The position numbers were made by a program, and so were the translations under genes. Positions 28,376 to 37,222 of a stretch of 49,095 bases of DNA are shown piece by piece. The DNA comes from Gammaproteobacteria bacterium. Lineage in GTDB: Bacteria > Pseudomonadota > Gammaproteobacteria > Steroidobacterales > Steroidobacteraceae. The notes below the pieces were generated by a model, which saw only the letters and a list, made by a program, of their open reading frames with translations, made no database searches and had not been told where the DNA came from. The first letter of the stretch is position 1; each line of letters begins with the position of its first letter. The stretch is taken from positions 1 to 49,095 of the forward strand of contig JAGWPU010000061.1 of the NCBI GenBank assembly GCA_028870355.1, read 5' to 3'.

Positions 28376-29995
28376 GTGGCGCCGGTGGAAACCTACGACT
28401 ACATCGTCGTCGGTGCCGGCTCGGCAGGATGCGTGGTGGCCGAACGACTGTCCGCCGACGGCCGGCATCGCGTGCTCGTGCTCGAAGCCGGCGGCCCCGA
28501 CGACAGCTTCTGGATCAAGACCCCGATCGGGTACGGCCGGACGTTCGCCGACCCGCGGGTGAACTGGCGCTACGACGCCGAGGCCAGCGCGGGACTCGGC
28601 GACCGGCGGATGTACTGGCCCCGCGGCCGAGTCGTCGGCGGATCCGGGTCGATCAACGCCCTCGTCTACTGCCGCGGGATGCCTGCCGACTTCGAGGACT
28701 GGCGCCGACTCGGCAACGTTGGCTGGGGCTGGGACGACGTCCGCCCGATCTTCGAGCTCAACGAGCGCCGGGTCGCACCGACCGGTCGTGCGCGCGACGG
28801 CGGACCGGTCGACGTCAAGGACGTGAACCCGTTCCTGCACCCGTTGCGGCGGCACTGGTTCGCGGCCGCGGCCGAGCTCGGGTTTCCGGTCAGCGACGAT
28901 TTCAATGGCGAGCAGCCCGAAGGCGTCGGCTGCTATCAGATCACCGTGCGCGACGGCCGGCGCTGGTCCGCGGCCGACGCGTTCCTGCGGCCCGCGCTGC
29001 AAAGGCCGAACCTGCGCTTGATCGAACGCGCGTGGGTGAGCCGCATCCGGTTCGACGGACGGACCGCGAGCGGGGTCGAGTTCTGGGTGAACGGTGAGCG
29101 GCGCCGCGCGACCGCGGCGCGTGAAGTGATCCTGTGCGGCGGGGCCGTGAACTCGCCCCAGCTGCTGCAGCTCTCCGGGATCGGTCCCGGTGCACTGCTG
29201 CAGAGCCTCGACATTCCGGTGATTCTCGACAATCCGGCGGTCGGTGATCACCTGCAGGATCACCTCGCGGTCAGTTACTCGTTCGTCGCGACCGAACCGA
29301 CGCTCAACGATGAGCTGAGGCCATTTCTCGGAAAGATCCGTAATGGATTGAATTACCTATTATTCAAGAGAGGACTCCTCGCGCTCAGCGTGAACCAGTT
29401 CGGCGGCTTCCTGCGCGCGAATCCCGCGGCGGACCGCCCCGACGTCCAGCTCTATTTCAATCCGATCACCTACGGGGCGGGTGATGCGACTCGCAAGCGG
29501 ATCGACGTCGATCCGTTTCCCGGCTTCATCCTGTGCTTCCAGCCGACCCGGCCGACGAGTCGTGGCCGAATCATCGTGACCCGGCCGGATTTCCGCGCCC
29601 CGCCGTCGATCCAGCCGAACTACCTGTCGACGGCGAAGGACGAGCAGGACGTCGTGTACGGCGGCTTGCTCCTCCAGCGCATCGCCCGGACGCAGGCGAT
29701 GCGCGGATTGATCCGCAACCCACTGCCGCCCGCGCTCGACACGCTCGACGAGGCGGGACTCCTGGCGGATTTCCGGGCGCGGGCCGCGACCGTGTACCAC
29801 CCGGTCAGCACCTGCCGGATGGGCCCCCGGATGGACGGATCCGTCGTCGATCCGGCGCTGCGCGTGTATGGCGTCGATCGTCTGCGCGTGATCGACGCCT
29901 CGGTGTTTCCGACCGTGACCTCGGCGAACACCAATGCCCCGACCCTGATGGTCGCCCGCAAGGTCGCCGACCTGATCGCGAGCGGCCGCGGCTGA
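28376..29995 (+). CDS. GMC-family FAD alcohol oxidoreductase
   Basis: A flavoprotein of about 540 residues of the glucose-methanol-choline family. YDYIVVGAGSAGCVVAERLS begins the Rossmann fold. GRVVGGSGSINALVYCRG is GMC signature 1 and CGGAVNSPQLLQLSGIGP is signature 2. The C-terminus carries the catalytic His region VYHPVSTCRMG and VIDASVFPTVTSANTNAPTLMVARKVADLI. It oxidises a primary or secondary alcohol; choline is possible but the sequence does not prove it. The start is uncertain: GTG 28376 or 28385 begins the conserved part, while in-frame ATGs at 28259 and 28328 would add an unconserved basic leader. It is followed after 21 bp by the enolase-superfamily gene. Confidence 0.88.
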   Translation: MAPVETYDYIVVGAGSAGCVVAERLSADGRHRVLVLEAGGPDDSFWIKTPIGYGRTFADPRVNWRYDAEASAGLGDRRMYWPRGRVVGGSGSINALVYCRGMPADFEDWRRLGNVGWGWDDVRPIFELNERRVAPTGRARDGGPVDVKDVNPFLHPLRRHWFAAAAELGFPVSDDFNGEQPEGVGCYQITVRDGRRWSAADAFLRPALQRPNLRLIERAWVSRIRFDGRTASGVEFWVNGERRRATAAREVILCGGAVNSPQLLQLSGIGPGALLQSLDIPVILDNPAVGDHLQDHLAVSYSFVATEPTLNDELRPFLGKIRNGLNYLLFKRGLLALSVNQFGGFLRANPAADRPDVQLYFNPITYGAGDATRKRIDVDPFPGFILCFQPTRPTSRGRIIVTRPDFRAPPSIQPNYLSTAKDEQDVVYGGLLLQRIARTQAMRGLIRNPLPPALDTLDEAGLLADFRARAATVYHPVSTCRMGPRMDGSVVDPALRVYGVDRLRVIDASVFPTVTSANTNAPTLMVARKVADLIASGRG

Positions 29996-30016
29996 ATTTC
30001 CCTCCGAGGAGAGTGC

Positions 30017-31207
30017 ATGAAACTCGATAGCGTGAAGGTATTCGTCGTCGGCAATCCGCCGCCCGGATTCGGCGGACGCTACTTCATCTTCCTCAAGCTG
30101 CGCACCGCCTGTGGGATCGAAGGGGTCGGCGAGGTCTACGCCGCGACCTTCGGGCCGCACGTGATCGCGCGGATGATCGAGGACCTGTTCGCCCGCCGCT
30201 TCCACGGGCGCGATCCGTTCCAGATCGAAGCGCTCTGGCGCGAATCGCATGGATCGGGATTCTCCGCCCGGCCCGACATCTCCCTGGCCGGGGTGCTGAG
30301 CGGACTCGAGATGGCCTGCTGGGACATCGTCGGCAAGGCGGTCGGCCAGCCGGTCTACAACCTGCTCGGCGGCCGCGTGCACGAGCGCCTGCGCACCTAC
30401 ACCTATCTGTACCCGAAGGAAGGTGAAGGGGACGACTTCTATCTGGATTCCGAGCGCTCGGCCCAGCGCGCGGCCGAATACGTCAAAATGGGATTCACGG
30501 GCCTCAAGTTCGACCCGCTCGGCGGATACTCGGCCTACGATCCGCGGCAACCGACCCAGGAATCGATCGAGCGCACGGTGAAGCACCTGCGCATGATGCG
30601 CGAGGCGATCGGTGGCAAGGCGGATCTGCTGCTCGGCACCCACGGTCAGTTCACCGTGTCGGGGGCGATCCGGCTCGCGCGGCACCTCGAGCCGTTCGAT
30701 CCGTTGTGGTTCGAGGAGCCCGTTCCACCCGACATGCCCGAGGCGATGGCGCAGGTCGCGCGCGGGACGACGATCCCGATCGCAACCGGCGAGCGGCTCG
30801 CGACGAAGTACGAATTCGCGCGGGTGCTCGCGACCGGCGCGGCGAACATCCTGCAGATGGACCTCGGGCGCGTCGGCGGGCTGCTCGAAGCGAAGAAGAT
30901 CGCCGCGCTCGGCGAGGTGCACTACGCGCAGATCGCTCCGCACCTGTACTGCGGCCCGGTCGTCGGCGCCGCGAACATCCAGATCGCGACCTGTTCGCCG
31001 AACTTCCTGATTCTCGAGAGCATCCAGCGTTGGGACGGGTTCCAGGCGCAGCTGCTCAAGAAGCCGATCCGCTGGGAAGACGGGTACGTGATCCCGCCGA
31101 CCGAGCCCGGACTCGGCGTCGAACTGAACGAGGCGGTCGCGCTCGCGCACCCGTACGAGCCGACCGGCAAGCTCCACCTGGAAATGGCCGATCGGCCGTT
31201 GGGATGA
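30017..31207 (+). CDS. Enolase-superfamily (mandelate racemase/muconate lactonising type) enzyme with altered metal site
   Basis: A 396-residue TIM-barrel enzyme with capping domain, probably an acid-sugar dehydratase or cycloisomerase. The second and third metal ligands are clear: E233 in WFEEPVPPD and E259 in ATGERLAT, 26 residues apart as in mandelate racemase. The first ligand, Asp 26 residues earlier, is replaced by Gly in GTHGQFT (G207), so H209 may substitute. The Asp-His dyad (QMDLGRVGG and APHLYCGP) and the Lys of GLKFD are present. The second gene of a GMC - enolase - dehydrogenase operon, it suggests a pathway of alcohol oxidation, dehydration and hydroxyacid oxidation. The substrate is unknown. 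Confidence 0.85.
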   Translation: MKLDSVKVFVVGNPPPGFGGRYFIFLKLRTACGIEGVGEVYAATFGPHVIARMIEDLFARRFHGRDPFQIEALWRESHGSGFSARPDISLAGVLSGLEMACWDIVGKAVGQPVYNLLGGRVHERLRTYTYLYPKEGEGDDFYLDSERSAQRAAEYVKMGFTGLKFDPLGGYSAYDPRQPTQESIERTVKHLRMMREAIGGKADLLLGTHGQFTVSGAIRLARHLEPFDPLWFEEPVPPDMPEAMAQVARGTTIPIATGERLATKYEFARVLATGAANILQMDLGRVGGLLEAKKIAALGEVHYAQIAPHLYCGPVVGAANIQIATCSPNFLILESIQRWDGFQAQLLKKPIRWEDGYVIPPTEPGLGVELNEAVALAHPYEPTGKLHLEMADRPLG

Positions 31208-31220
31208 GGAACGAATCGAC

Positions 31221-32129
31221 ATGCGTTACGGATTCATCGGATTGGGAAATCTGGGCAGGCATCTGGCGGCGAATCTCGCGCGTGCCGGGATCGCGGTCGC
31301 GGTCCACGACCTCGACCGGTCCGCGGCGGACATCGCGCTCGCGGCCGGCGCGACCTGGTCGGCGTCGATCGAGGAGCTCGCGGCCGCCTGTGACGCGCTG
31401 ATCACCTGCCTGCCCTCGCCGAAGGCGACGCGCACCGTGATGGATGCCGCGCTCCCCAAGATGCGCAGCGGATCGACCTGGATCGAGATGAGCACGAACG
31501 ACTTCGCGGACATCGAGGCGATCGCGAAGCGCGCGCGGGAACGCGGGGTCGAAACCCTGGCGTGTCCGGTGACCGGTGGGGTGCACCGCGCCGAAGCGGG
31601 CGAGATCACCGTGCTTGTTGGGGGTGCGCAACAGGTTTTCGAGCGCCATCGGCCGGCACTCGAAGCGATGGGCGGCAAGGTGATCCACCTCGGTGGGATC
31701 GAGCAGGCGGCGGTGACCAAGGTGGTCACGAACATGCTGGCGTTCATCCACCTGATCGCCGACGGCGAGGCGTTGATGCTGTGTTCAAAAGCCGGCGTCG
31801 ACCTCGGCGCCGCGTTCGCCGCGATCGCCGCGAGTTCCGGCAACAGCTTCGTCCACGAGACCGAGGGCAAGGTGATCCTGAACGGCAGCTACGACATTGG
31901 ATTCACGATGGATTTGGCCTGCAAGGACGCCGGCTTCGCGGTCGAGTTCGGGCGCCGGTTCGGCGTGCCGCTGCGCCTCGCGGGGGCGATGGAACAGACG
32001 TTCATCGAAGGCCGCGCCCGCTATGGCGGGGGCGCCTGGTCGTCGATGATCGTGAAGCTGCTCGAGGACGCGACGTCGACGCCGCTGCGCGCGCCGGGCT
32101 TCCCGGCGAAGCTCGGCCCGAATGACTGA
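31221..32129 (+). CDS. NAD(P)-dependent beta-hydroxyacid dehydrogenase (3-hydroxyisobutyrate dehydrogenase family)
   Basis: A 302-residue dehydrogenase. The Rossmann motif GFIGLGNLGRHLAANLARAG is at the N-terminus and CPVTGGVHRAEAGEITVLVGG is the substrate-binding signature. AAVTKVVTNMLAF contains the probable catalytic Lys. The family reversibly oxidises 3-hydroxyisobutyrate, tartronate semialdehyde, L-serine and similar beta-hydroxyacids. It lies 13 bp after the enolase-superfamily gene behind GAGGA and is the last gene of the three-gene operon. Confidence 0.9.
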   Translation: MRYGFIGLGNLGRHLAANLARAGIAVAVHDLDRSAADIALAAGATWSASIEELAAACDALITCLPSPKATRTVMDAALPKMRSGSTWIEMSTNDFADIEAIAKRARERGVETLACPVTGGVHRAEAGEITVLVGGAQQVFERHRPALEAMGGKVIHLGGIEQAAVTKVVTNMLAFIHLIADGEALMLCSKAGVDLGAAFAAIAASSGNSFVHETEGKVILNGSYDIGFTMDLACKDAGFAVEFGRRFGVPLRLAGAMEQTFIEGRARYGGGAWSSMIVKLLEDATSTPLRAPGFPAKLGPND

Positions 32130-32267
32130 GATGATCGAAAAACCGCATGGATCGATCGAAATTCGTCATGCCGACGCGCGGCGAGATCGCAACAAAACGC
32201 TGGCGTTCTGATCGGCGGATGCTATTCTGAATCTTGGACCGGGGGGTCAGATCGTTTATCGATGCCT

Positions 32268-32297
32268 GTCGAACGGGTGCGCGAGCGCCCGATCGAC
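32268..32297 (+). ncRNA. 5'-leader hairpin with GCGA tetraloop before the first paired TonB receptor
   Basis: GTCGA-A-CGGGTGC-GCGA-GCGCCCG-A-TCGAC folds into a 12-bp stem (one G-U pair, one A-A mismatch) capped by a GNRA tetraloop. It ends 38 nt before ATG 32336. It may be a leader structure that controls or protects the receptor mRNA, or a protein site. I see no known riboswitch class. Confidence 0.4.
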
Positions 32298-32335
32298 GTC
32301 CTGTTCACCGACTCTATATCTAGAAGGGATGACGC

Positions 32336-35038
32336 ATGAATCCGAGTTCGAAACTCAACCTTGCGATCGCAGCGATCCTCGGCAGCGGAGCGATGGGCCT
32401 CGCCCACGCGGCCGCGGCGCCATCGAACGACAGCAACGATCAGCTGCAGACGATCACCGTGACCGCGCAGCGCCGTGCGCAGAACATGCAGGACGTGCCG
32501 ATCACGATCCAGGCGTTCACCGCGAAGACGCTCTCGCAGCTGCACATCGAGACCTTCGACGACTACGTGAAGTACCTGCCGAACGTGACCGCGCCGACCA
32601 ACGGCCCGGGCCAAGGCAACATCTTCATGCGGGGCCTGAGCGTCGGCGCCGCGGGTAGCCAGTCGAGCGGCACGATCGGCGGATTCCCGAACGTCGCGAT
32701 CTACCTCGACGACCAGTCGGGCCAGCTGCCCGCGCGCAACCTCGACGTGTATGCGGCCGACCTGCAGCGGATCGAGATCCTCGAGGGTCCGCAGGGCACG
32801 CTGTTCGGCGCCGGCGCCGAAGCGGGCGTCGTGCGCTACATCACCAACAAGCCGGTGCTCGACAAAACCGAGGGCAACGTGTCCGCGGGCTACGGCGTGA
32901 CCGCGCACGGCGACCCGAACACGAACCTGACCGCGGTGCTGAACCTGCCGCTGATCGACGGCAAGAGCGCGATGCGCGTGGTCGTCTACAACGACAGCCG
33001 CGGCGGCTACATCGACAACGTGCCGGGGACGTTCACCCGCCAGAACTCCGACCTCGGCATCGGCTATGCGAACTATCCGGCCGTGAACGGTCAGTGCCCG
33101 AACGGCAAGCCGCCGGGCAATTACTACGGCTCGCCCGTGTGCGTTCCGCCGAACGCGCCGGCGATCAACAATTACAACATCGCGAAGCGCGCGATCAATC
33201 CGGTGACCTACAAGGGCATCCGCGGCGAGTTCCTCTACAAGTTCAACGAGGACTGGAACCTGCTGGTCACGCAGATGTACCAGAACATGGATGCCGAGGG
33301 CGTGTTCTACCAGATGCCCTACTCGTCCGACGGCGTGAAACTGCAGCCGCTCCAGGTCACGCTGTTCAACAACGCGTACAACAAGGACAAGTTCGAGAAC
33401 ACCGCCTGGACCGTGAACGGCAAGTTCGGCCAGTTGAACGCGGTCTACACCGGGGCGTACCTCGTGCGCCACGTCGAACAGGTCGGCGACTACACGAACT
33501 ACGCCCGTGGCGTGTACGCCGACTACTATCAGTGCTATGGACCGGGTGGCGGCCCCTACTCCGGGCATCCGGACGCGAACCTCACGTCGACCTGCTACTC
33601 GCCGAGTTCGATCTGGCAGGAGACCGAGCGCAACGAACACCTGAGCCAGGAGTTCCGGCTGAGCACGCCGACCCACTGGCGGATGCGTGCGATCGGCGGC
33701 GTGTACTGGGAGGACAACAAGCTGTTCGACCAGACCGACTGGGGCTACAAGACGATTCCGGCGTGTACGTCGAACACGGCGCCGGGAACGCCGGGCAACA
33801 GCGGGTGTCTGTCGAACGTCGGCACCGCGCCGGGCGCGAGCGCCGAGAATCCCGGGGCGCAGCCGGACAACATCGCGTTCTTCGAAGATACGCGCCGCGA
33901 CGTCCGTCAGCTCGCCGAGTACCTGTCGGTCGACTACGACATCATCCCGCACACCTTGACCGTGACCTTGGGTACGCGGCATTTCCGCTTCGACAACTCG
34001 TTCAAGGGCAGCGTGACCGGCAGCTTCGGCTGCTTCGAGCAGGGCGCGCCTGCGGGTGGCTGCGTCGCCAGCGCGAACAACCTCGACGCGCGCAATCTGC
34101 AGGACACCGAGTCCGGCTGGCGCAGCCGCGCGAACCTGACCTGGCACGTCAACTCGGACGTGATGGTCTATTACACGTTCTCGCAGGGCTTCCGTCCGGG
34201 CGGGTTCAATCGCACCGGCGGCAACATGTACATCTACGGCCCGGACGGCGTGAAGCAGTTCGTGTTGCCGAGCACGTACAGTTCCGACAGCCTGAACAAC
34301 AACGAGGTGGGCTGGAAGACCCAGTGGTGGCACAACCGCGTGCAGTGGAACGGCGCGATCTATCAGGAGAACTGGAACAACGTGCAGGTCGGCTTCTTCG
34401 ATCCGGGTCAGACGGGTAACCTGACCTTCGGCACGAACGGCCAGAACTTCCGGGTCCGCGGCCTCGAGACCTCGATCATCGCGCGCGTGACGGATCACCT
34501 GACCGTACAGGGCGCGGCGTCGTGGAACCGCAGCGAGCAGACCAACTCGCCGGCGCTGACCGACGGCAATCCGGCGAGCGCGAACTACGGCAAGCCGATC
34601 ACCGAGTCCTGCAACAGCTCCGGCCTGAATTGCACCCCGATCTCGAACCTCTACGGCCCGATCGGCAGCCCGAGCGCGAACTCGCCGCCGATCCAGTTCA
34701 GTCTGCGCGCGCGCTACGACTGGATGCTGAACGATTACCGCTGGTTCGTGCAGGCGGGCGCGACCCACACCGGGCACTCGTTCACCCAGGCCGGCGCGAA
34801 TCCGTCGATCGCGACGGGTGGTGCGATCAACACGACCGTGCTGCGCTTCGAGAACCCGGCGTATTCGTCCTACGACGCCTCGTTCGGGGTCGCGAAGGGC
34901 GCGTGGAACGCGCAGGTCTATTGCCAGAACTGCAGCGATTCGAACGCGAGCGTGTTCACGAACTCCGGGCAGTTCGTGATCGCGCAGACGATCGTGCGAC
35001 CGCGGGTGATCGGCGTCAGCTTCGGTTACGACTTCTGA
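32336..35038 (+). CDS. TonB-dependent receptor, copy 1 of the paired module
   Basis: A 900-residue outer-membrane active transporter. A signal peptide (ends GLAHAAAA, about residue 27) precedes the TonB box LQTITVTAQRRAQNMQDVPITIQ. The plug domain contains IEILEGPQGTLFGAGAEAGVVRYITNKP. The barrel ends VRPRVIGVSFGYDF. It resembles the receptor at 37223 through the plug and much of the barrel, including FRPGGFNR and IYQENWNNVQ, so the two are duplicates. Extra extracellular-loop cysteines (for example CYSPSS, CTSNT, CLSN) distinguish it. A sulfotransferase gene follows after 114 bp and a hairpin. The ligand is unknown. Confidence 0.93.
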   Translation: MNPSSKLNLAIAAILGSGAMGLAHAAAAPSNDSNDQLQTITVTAQRRAQNMQDVPITIQAFTAKTLSQLHIETFDDYVKYLPNVTAPTNGPGQGNIFMRGLSVGAAGSQSSGTIGGFPNVAIYLDDQSGQLPARNLDVYAADLQRIEILEGPQGTLFGAGAEAGVVRYITNKPVLDKTEGNVSAGYGVTAHGDPNTNLTAVLNLPLIDGKSAMRVVVYNDSRGGYIDNVPGTFTRQNSDLGIGYANYPAVNGQCPNGKPPGNYYGSPVCVPPNAPAINNYNIAKRAINPVTYKGIRGEFLYKFNEDWNLLVTQMYQNMDAEGVFYQMPYSSDGVKLQPLQVTLFNNAYNKDKFENTAWTVNGKFGQLNAVYTGAYLVRHVEQVGDYTNYARGVYADYYQCYGPGGGPYSGHPDANLTSTCYSPSSIWQETERNEHLSQEFRLSTPTHWRMRAIGGVYWEDNKLFDQTDWGYKTIPACTSNTAPGTPGNSGCLSNVGTAPGASAENPGAQPDNIAFFEDTRRDVRQLAEYLSVDYDIIPHTLTVTLGTRHFRFDNSFKGSVTGSFGCFEQGAPAGGCVASANNLDARNLQDTESGWRSRANLTWHVNSDVMVYYTFSQGFRPGGFNRTGGNMYIYGPDGVKQFVLPSTYSSDSLNNNEVGWKTQWWHNRVQWNGAIYQENWNNVQVGFFDPGQTGNLTFGTNGQNFRVRGLETSIIARVTDHLTVQGAASWNRSEQTNSPALTDGNPASANYGKPITESCNSSGLNCTPISNLYGPIGSPSANSPPIQFSLRARYDWMLNDYRWFVQAGATHTGHSFTQAGANPSIATGGAINTTVLRFENPAYSSYDASFGVAKGAWNAQVYCQNCSDSNASVFTNSGQFVIAQTIVRPRVIGVSFGYDF

Positions 35039-35082
35039 CGCCGGAGGCCGATCGCGTTTGACCGTCGATCCGAAGAGAACCG

Positions 35083-35116
35083 CAGGAGCCGCGCCCCGAC
35101 CGGGGCGCGGCTCCTG
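35083..35116 (+). terminator. Strong hairpin between receptor 1 and sulfotransferase 1
   Basis: A 15-bp perfect stem (CAGGAGCCGCGCCCC and its complement) with a GACC loop, followed by TCTTTCC. The T-tract is weak but the stem is very stable, so it probably attenuates read-through and gives different receptor and sulfotransferase levels. Confidence 0.65.
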
Positions 35117-35152
35117 TCTTTCCGAGGATCCAGCCAGTCGGGAGGGGCCGCC

Positions 35153-37159
35153 ATGAGCTCACCGCTCGCCGTTCCGCCCTCCCCCCCATCGCCCGGACCC
35201 ATCGAAGCCGAGGTCGCGCGCATCCGCTCGCTCGTCGAGCGACGGGCGTTCCCCGACGCGCGCGACGCGGCGCTCGCACTCTCGGCGCAGGTGCCCGAGA
35301 ACCGCGACGTCCTGTACCTGCTCGCGGTCAGCGAGCGCCACCTGAACCTCATCGACGAGGCGCTCGCGACGCTCGATCGGCTCGAGCGGACACACCCGGA
35401 CTTCAGCCGGCTCTACCAGGAGCGGGGTCACTGTCACATGATGCGGCGCGATGCGCCGCGCGCGATCGAGGCGTTCCTGATCGCCGTGAATCGCAACCCG
35501 GCGCTGCCCGCGAGCTGGCGGGCGCTGGAGGGCCTGTATCGCCTGGTCGGCGACGAGGCCAACGCGCGGACCGCGGCGAGCCACGTCGCGACGCTCGCCC
35601 GCTTGCCGCCGGAGATCGTGACCGCGACCAGCCTGTTCCACGATCGGGAACTTGCGCTCGCGGAACCGATCGTCCGGCGCTATCTCCTGCAACACGGCAA
35701 CCACGTCGAGGCGATGCGCCTGCTCGCGCGCATCGGGATCGAGCGCGAGGCGTTCGAGGACGCCGAGATCCTGCTCGACGCGGTGCTCGATCTCGCGCCG
35801 GACTATCACGCGGCGCGCTTCGATTTCGCGCGTACGCTCCTGCACCGTCACAAGCATCGCCGGGCGATCGAGGAACTCGAGCGCCTGCTCGCGGTCGAGC
35901 CCGAGAACCGCAATTACCGAACCCTGATCGCGACGACCTACGTCGGGATCGGCGATCACGAGCGCGCGCTCGCGCTCTACCGGTCGCTCCGCGCGGACGC
36001 GCCGCAGGCGGCCGCGGTGCAACTGTCGATCGCGCATTGCCTGAAGACGCTCGGACGCCGCGACGAGGCGATCGCCGCCTACCGGGAAGCGATCGCGATC
36101 CGGCCGAATTTCGGCGACGCGTACTGGAGCCTCGCGAACCTGAAGACATTCCGCTTCGCCGACGAGGACGTCGCGGTCATGCGCGAGGTCGAGGCGGCCG
36201 CCGATACCCCGACGGTCGATCGATACCACCTGTGCTTCGCGCTCGGCAAGGGGTTCGCCGACCGCGGCGACTGGGCGGAGTCGTTCCGCTACTACGAACG
36301 CGGCAATGCGCTGAAGCGCGCCGAGATCGACTACCGCCCGGAGGCGGTCGAGGAACAGGCGCGGCTGCAGATGCGGGTGTGCACGCGGGAGTTCTTCGCC
36401 GCGCGGCAAGGGGTCGGCTGCCCGGACCCCGCGCCGATCTTCATCGTCGGCCTCCCCCGCTCCGGATCGACGCTATTGGAACAGATCCTCGCGTCCCACT
36501 CGGCGGTCGAGGGCACGATGGAGCTCGCGGACGTCCCCCGGCTGGTCAACGACCTGCAGGGCCGATCCGCCCGCAGCGAACTGCCGCGCTATCCGCAGGG
36601 ACTCCCCGAGATCGATGTCGAGGAGATCCGACGCTTCGGCGAACGCTACCTCGCCGACACGCGCGCGTACCGCAGCGGGAAGCCGCGCTTCGTCGACAAG
36701 ATGCCGAACAATTTCCGGCACATCGGCCTGATCCATCTGATGCTGCCGAACGCGAAGATCATCGATGCGCGGCGCGATCCGATGGCCTGTGGCTTCAGCA
36801 ATTTCGAGCAGCTGTTCGCATCGGGCCAGGAGTTCACCTATTCGCTCGAGGAGATCGGCCGGTACTACCGCAGCTACGTCGAGCTGATGGATCACTGGAA
36901 CCGCGTGCTGCCGGGGCGGATCCTGCTGATGCGCCACGAGGAGGTCGTCGACGACCTCGAGGGGAGCGTGCGGCGCCTGCTCGCGTTCTGCGATCTTGAG
37001 TTCGAGCCCGGCTGCCTCGAGTTCCACAAGACGCAGCGCAGCGTGCGTACCGCGAGCTCCGAGCAGGTACGCCAGCCGATCTTCACGCACGGCGTCGACC
37101 GATGGCGCCACTACGAACCCTGGTTGGGCCCGCTGCGCGCGGCGCTCGACGGACGATGA
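35153..37159 (+). CDS. TPR-repeat sulfotransferase, copy 1
   Basis: A 668-residue cytoplasmic protein without signal peptide. Residues 1-400 are helical tetratricopeptide repeats (for example DEALATLDRLERTHPDFSRLYQERGHC and DEAIAAYREAIAIRPNFGDAYWSLANL). The C-terminal 240 residues are a Sulfotransfer_3-type domain. The PAPS 5'-phosphosulfate loop is FIVGLPRSGSTLLEQILASH (G433 onward). The 3'-phosphate motif region is IDARRDPMACGFSNFEQLF. The family transfers sulfate from PAPS to hydroxyls or amines; TPRs suggest a peptide or protein acceptor or partner. It is paired with receptor 1. The acceptor is unknown. Confidence 0.9.
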   Translation: MSSPLAVPPSPPSPGPIEAEVARIRSLVERRAFPDARDAALALSAQVPENRDVLYLLAVSERHLNLIDEALATLDRLERTHPDFSRLYQERGHCHMMRRDAPRAIEAFLIAVNRNPALPASWRALEGLYRLVGDEANARTAASHVATLARLPPEIVTATSLFHDRELALAEPIVRRYLLQHGNHVEAMRLLARIGIEREAFEDAEILLDAVLDLAPDYHAARFDFARTLLHRHKHRRAIEELERLLAVEPENRNYRTLIATTYVGIGDHERALALYRSLRADAPQAAAVQLSIAHCLKTLGRRDEAIAAYREAIAIRPNFGDAYWSLANLKTFRFADEDVAVMREVEAAADTPTVDRYHLCFALGKGFADRGDWAESFRYYERGNALKRAEIDYRPEAVEEQARLQMRVCTREFFAARQGVGCPDPAPIFIVGLPRSGSTLLEQILASHSAVEGTMELADVPRLVNDLQGRSARSELPRYPQGLPEIDVEEIRRFGERYLADTRAYRSGKPRFVDKMPNNFRHIGLIHLMLPNAKIIDARRDPMACGFSNFEQLFASGQEFTYSLEEIGRYYRSYVELMDHWNRVLPGRILLMRHEEVVDDLEGSVRRLLAFCDLEFEPGCLEFHKTQRSVRTASSEQVRQPIFTHGVDRWRHYEPWLGPLRAALDGR

Positions 37160-37222
37160 GCACGACGGAAAAGACCACAACGATCGATTGAAACGATAAA
37201 GGCCTAAGGGGGAATACGAACG

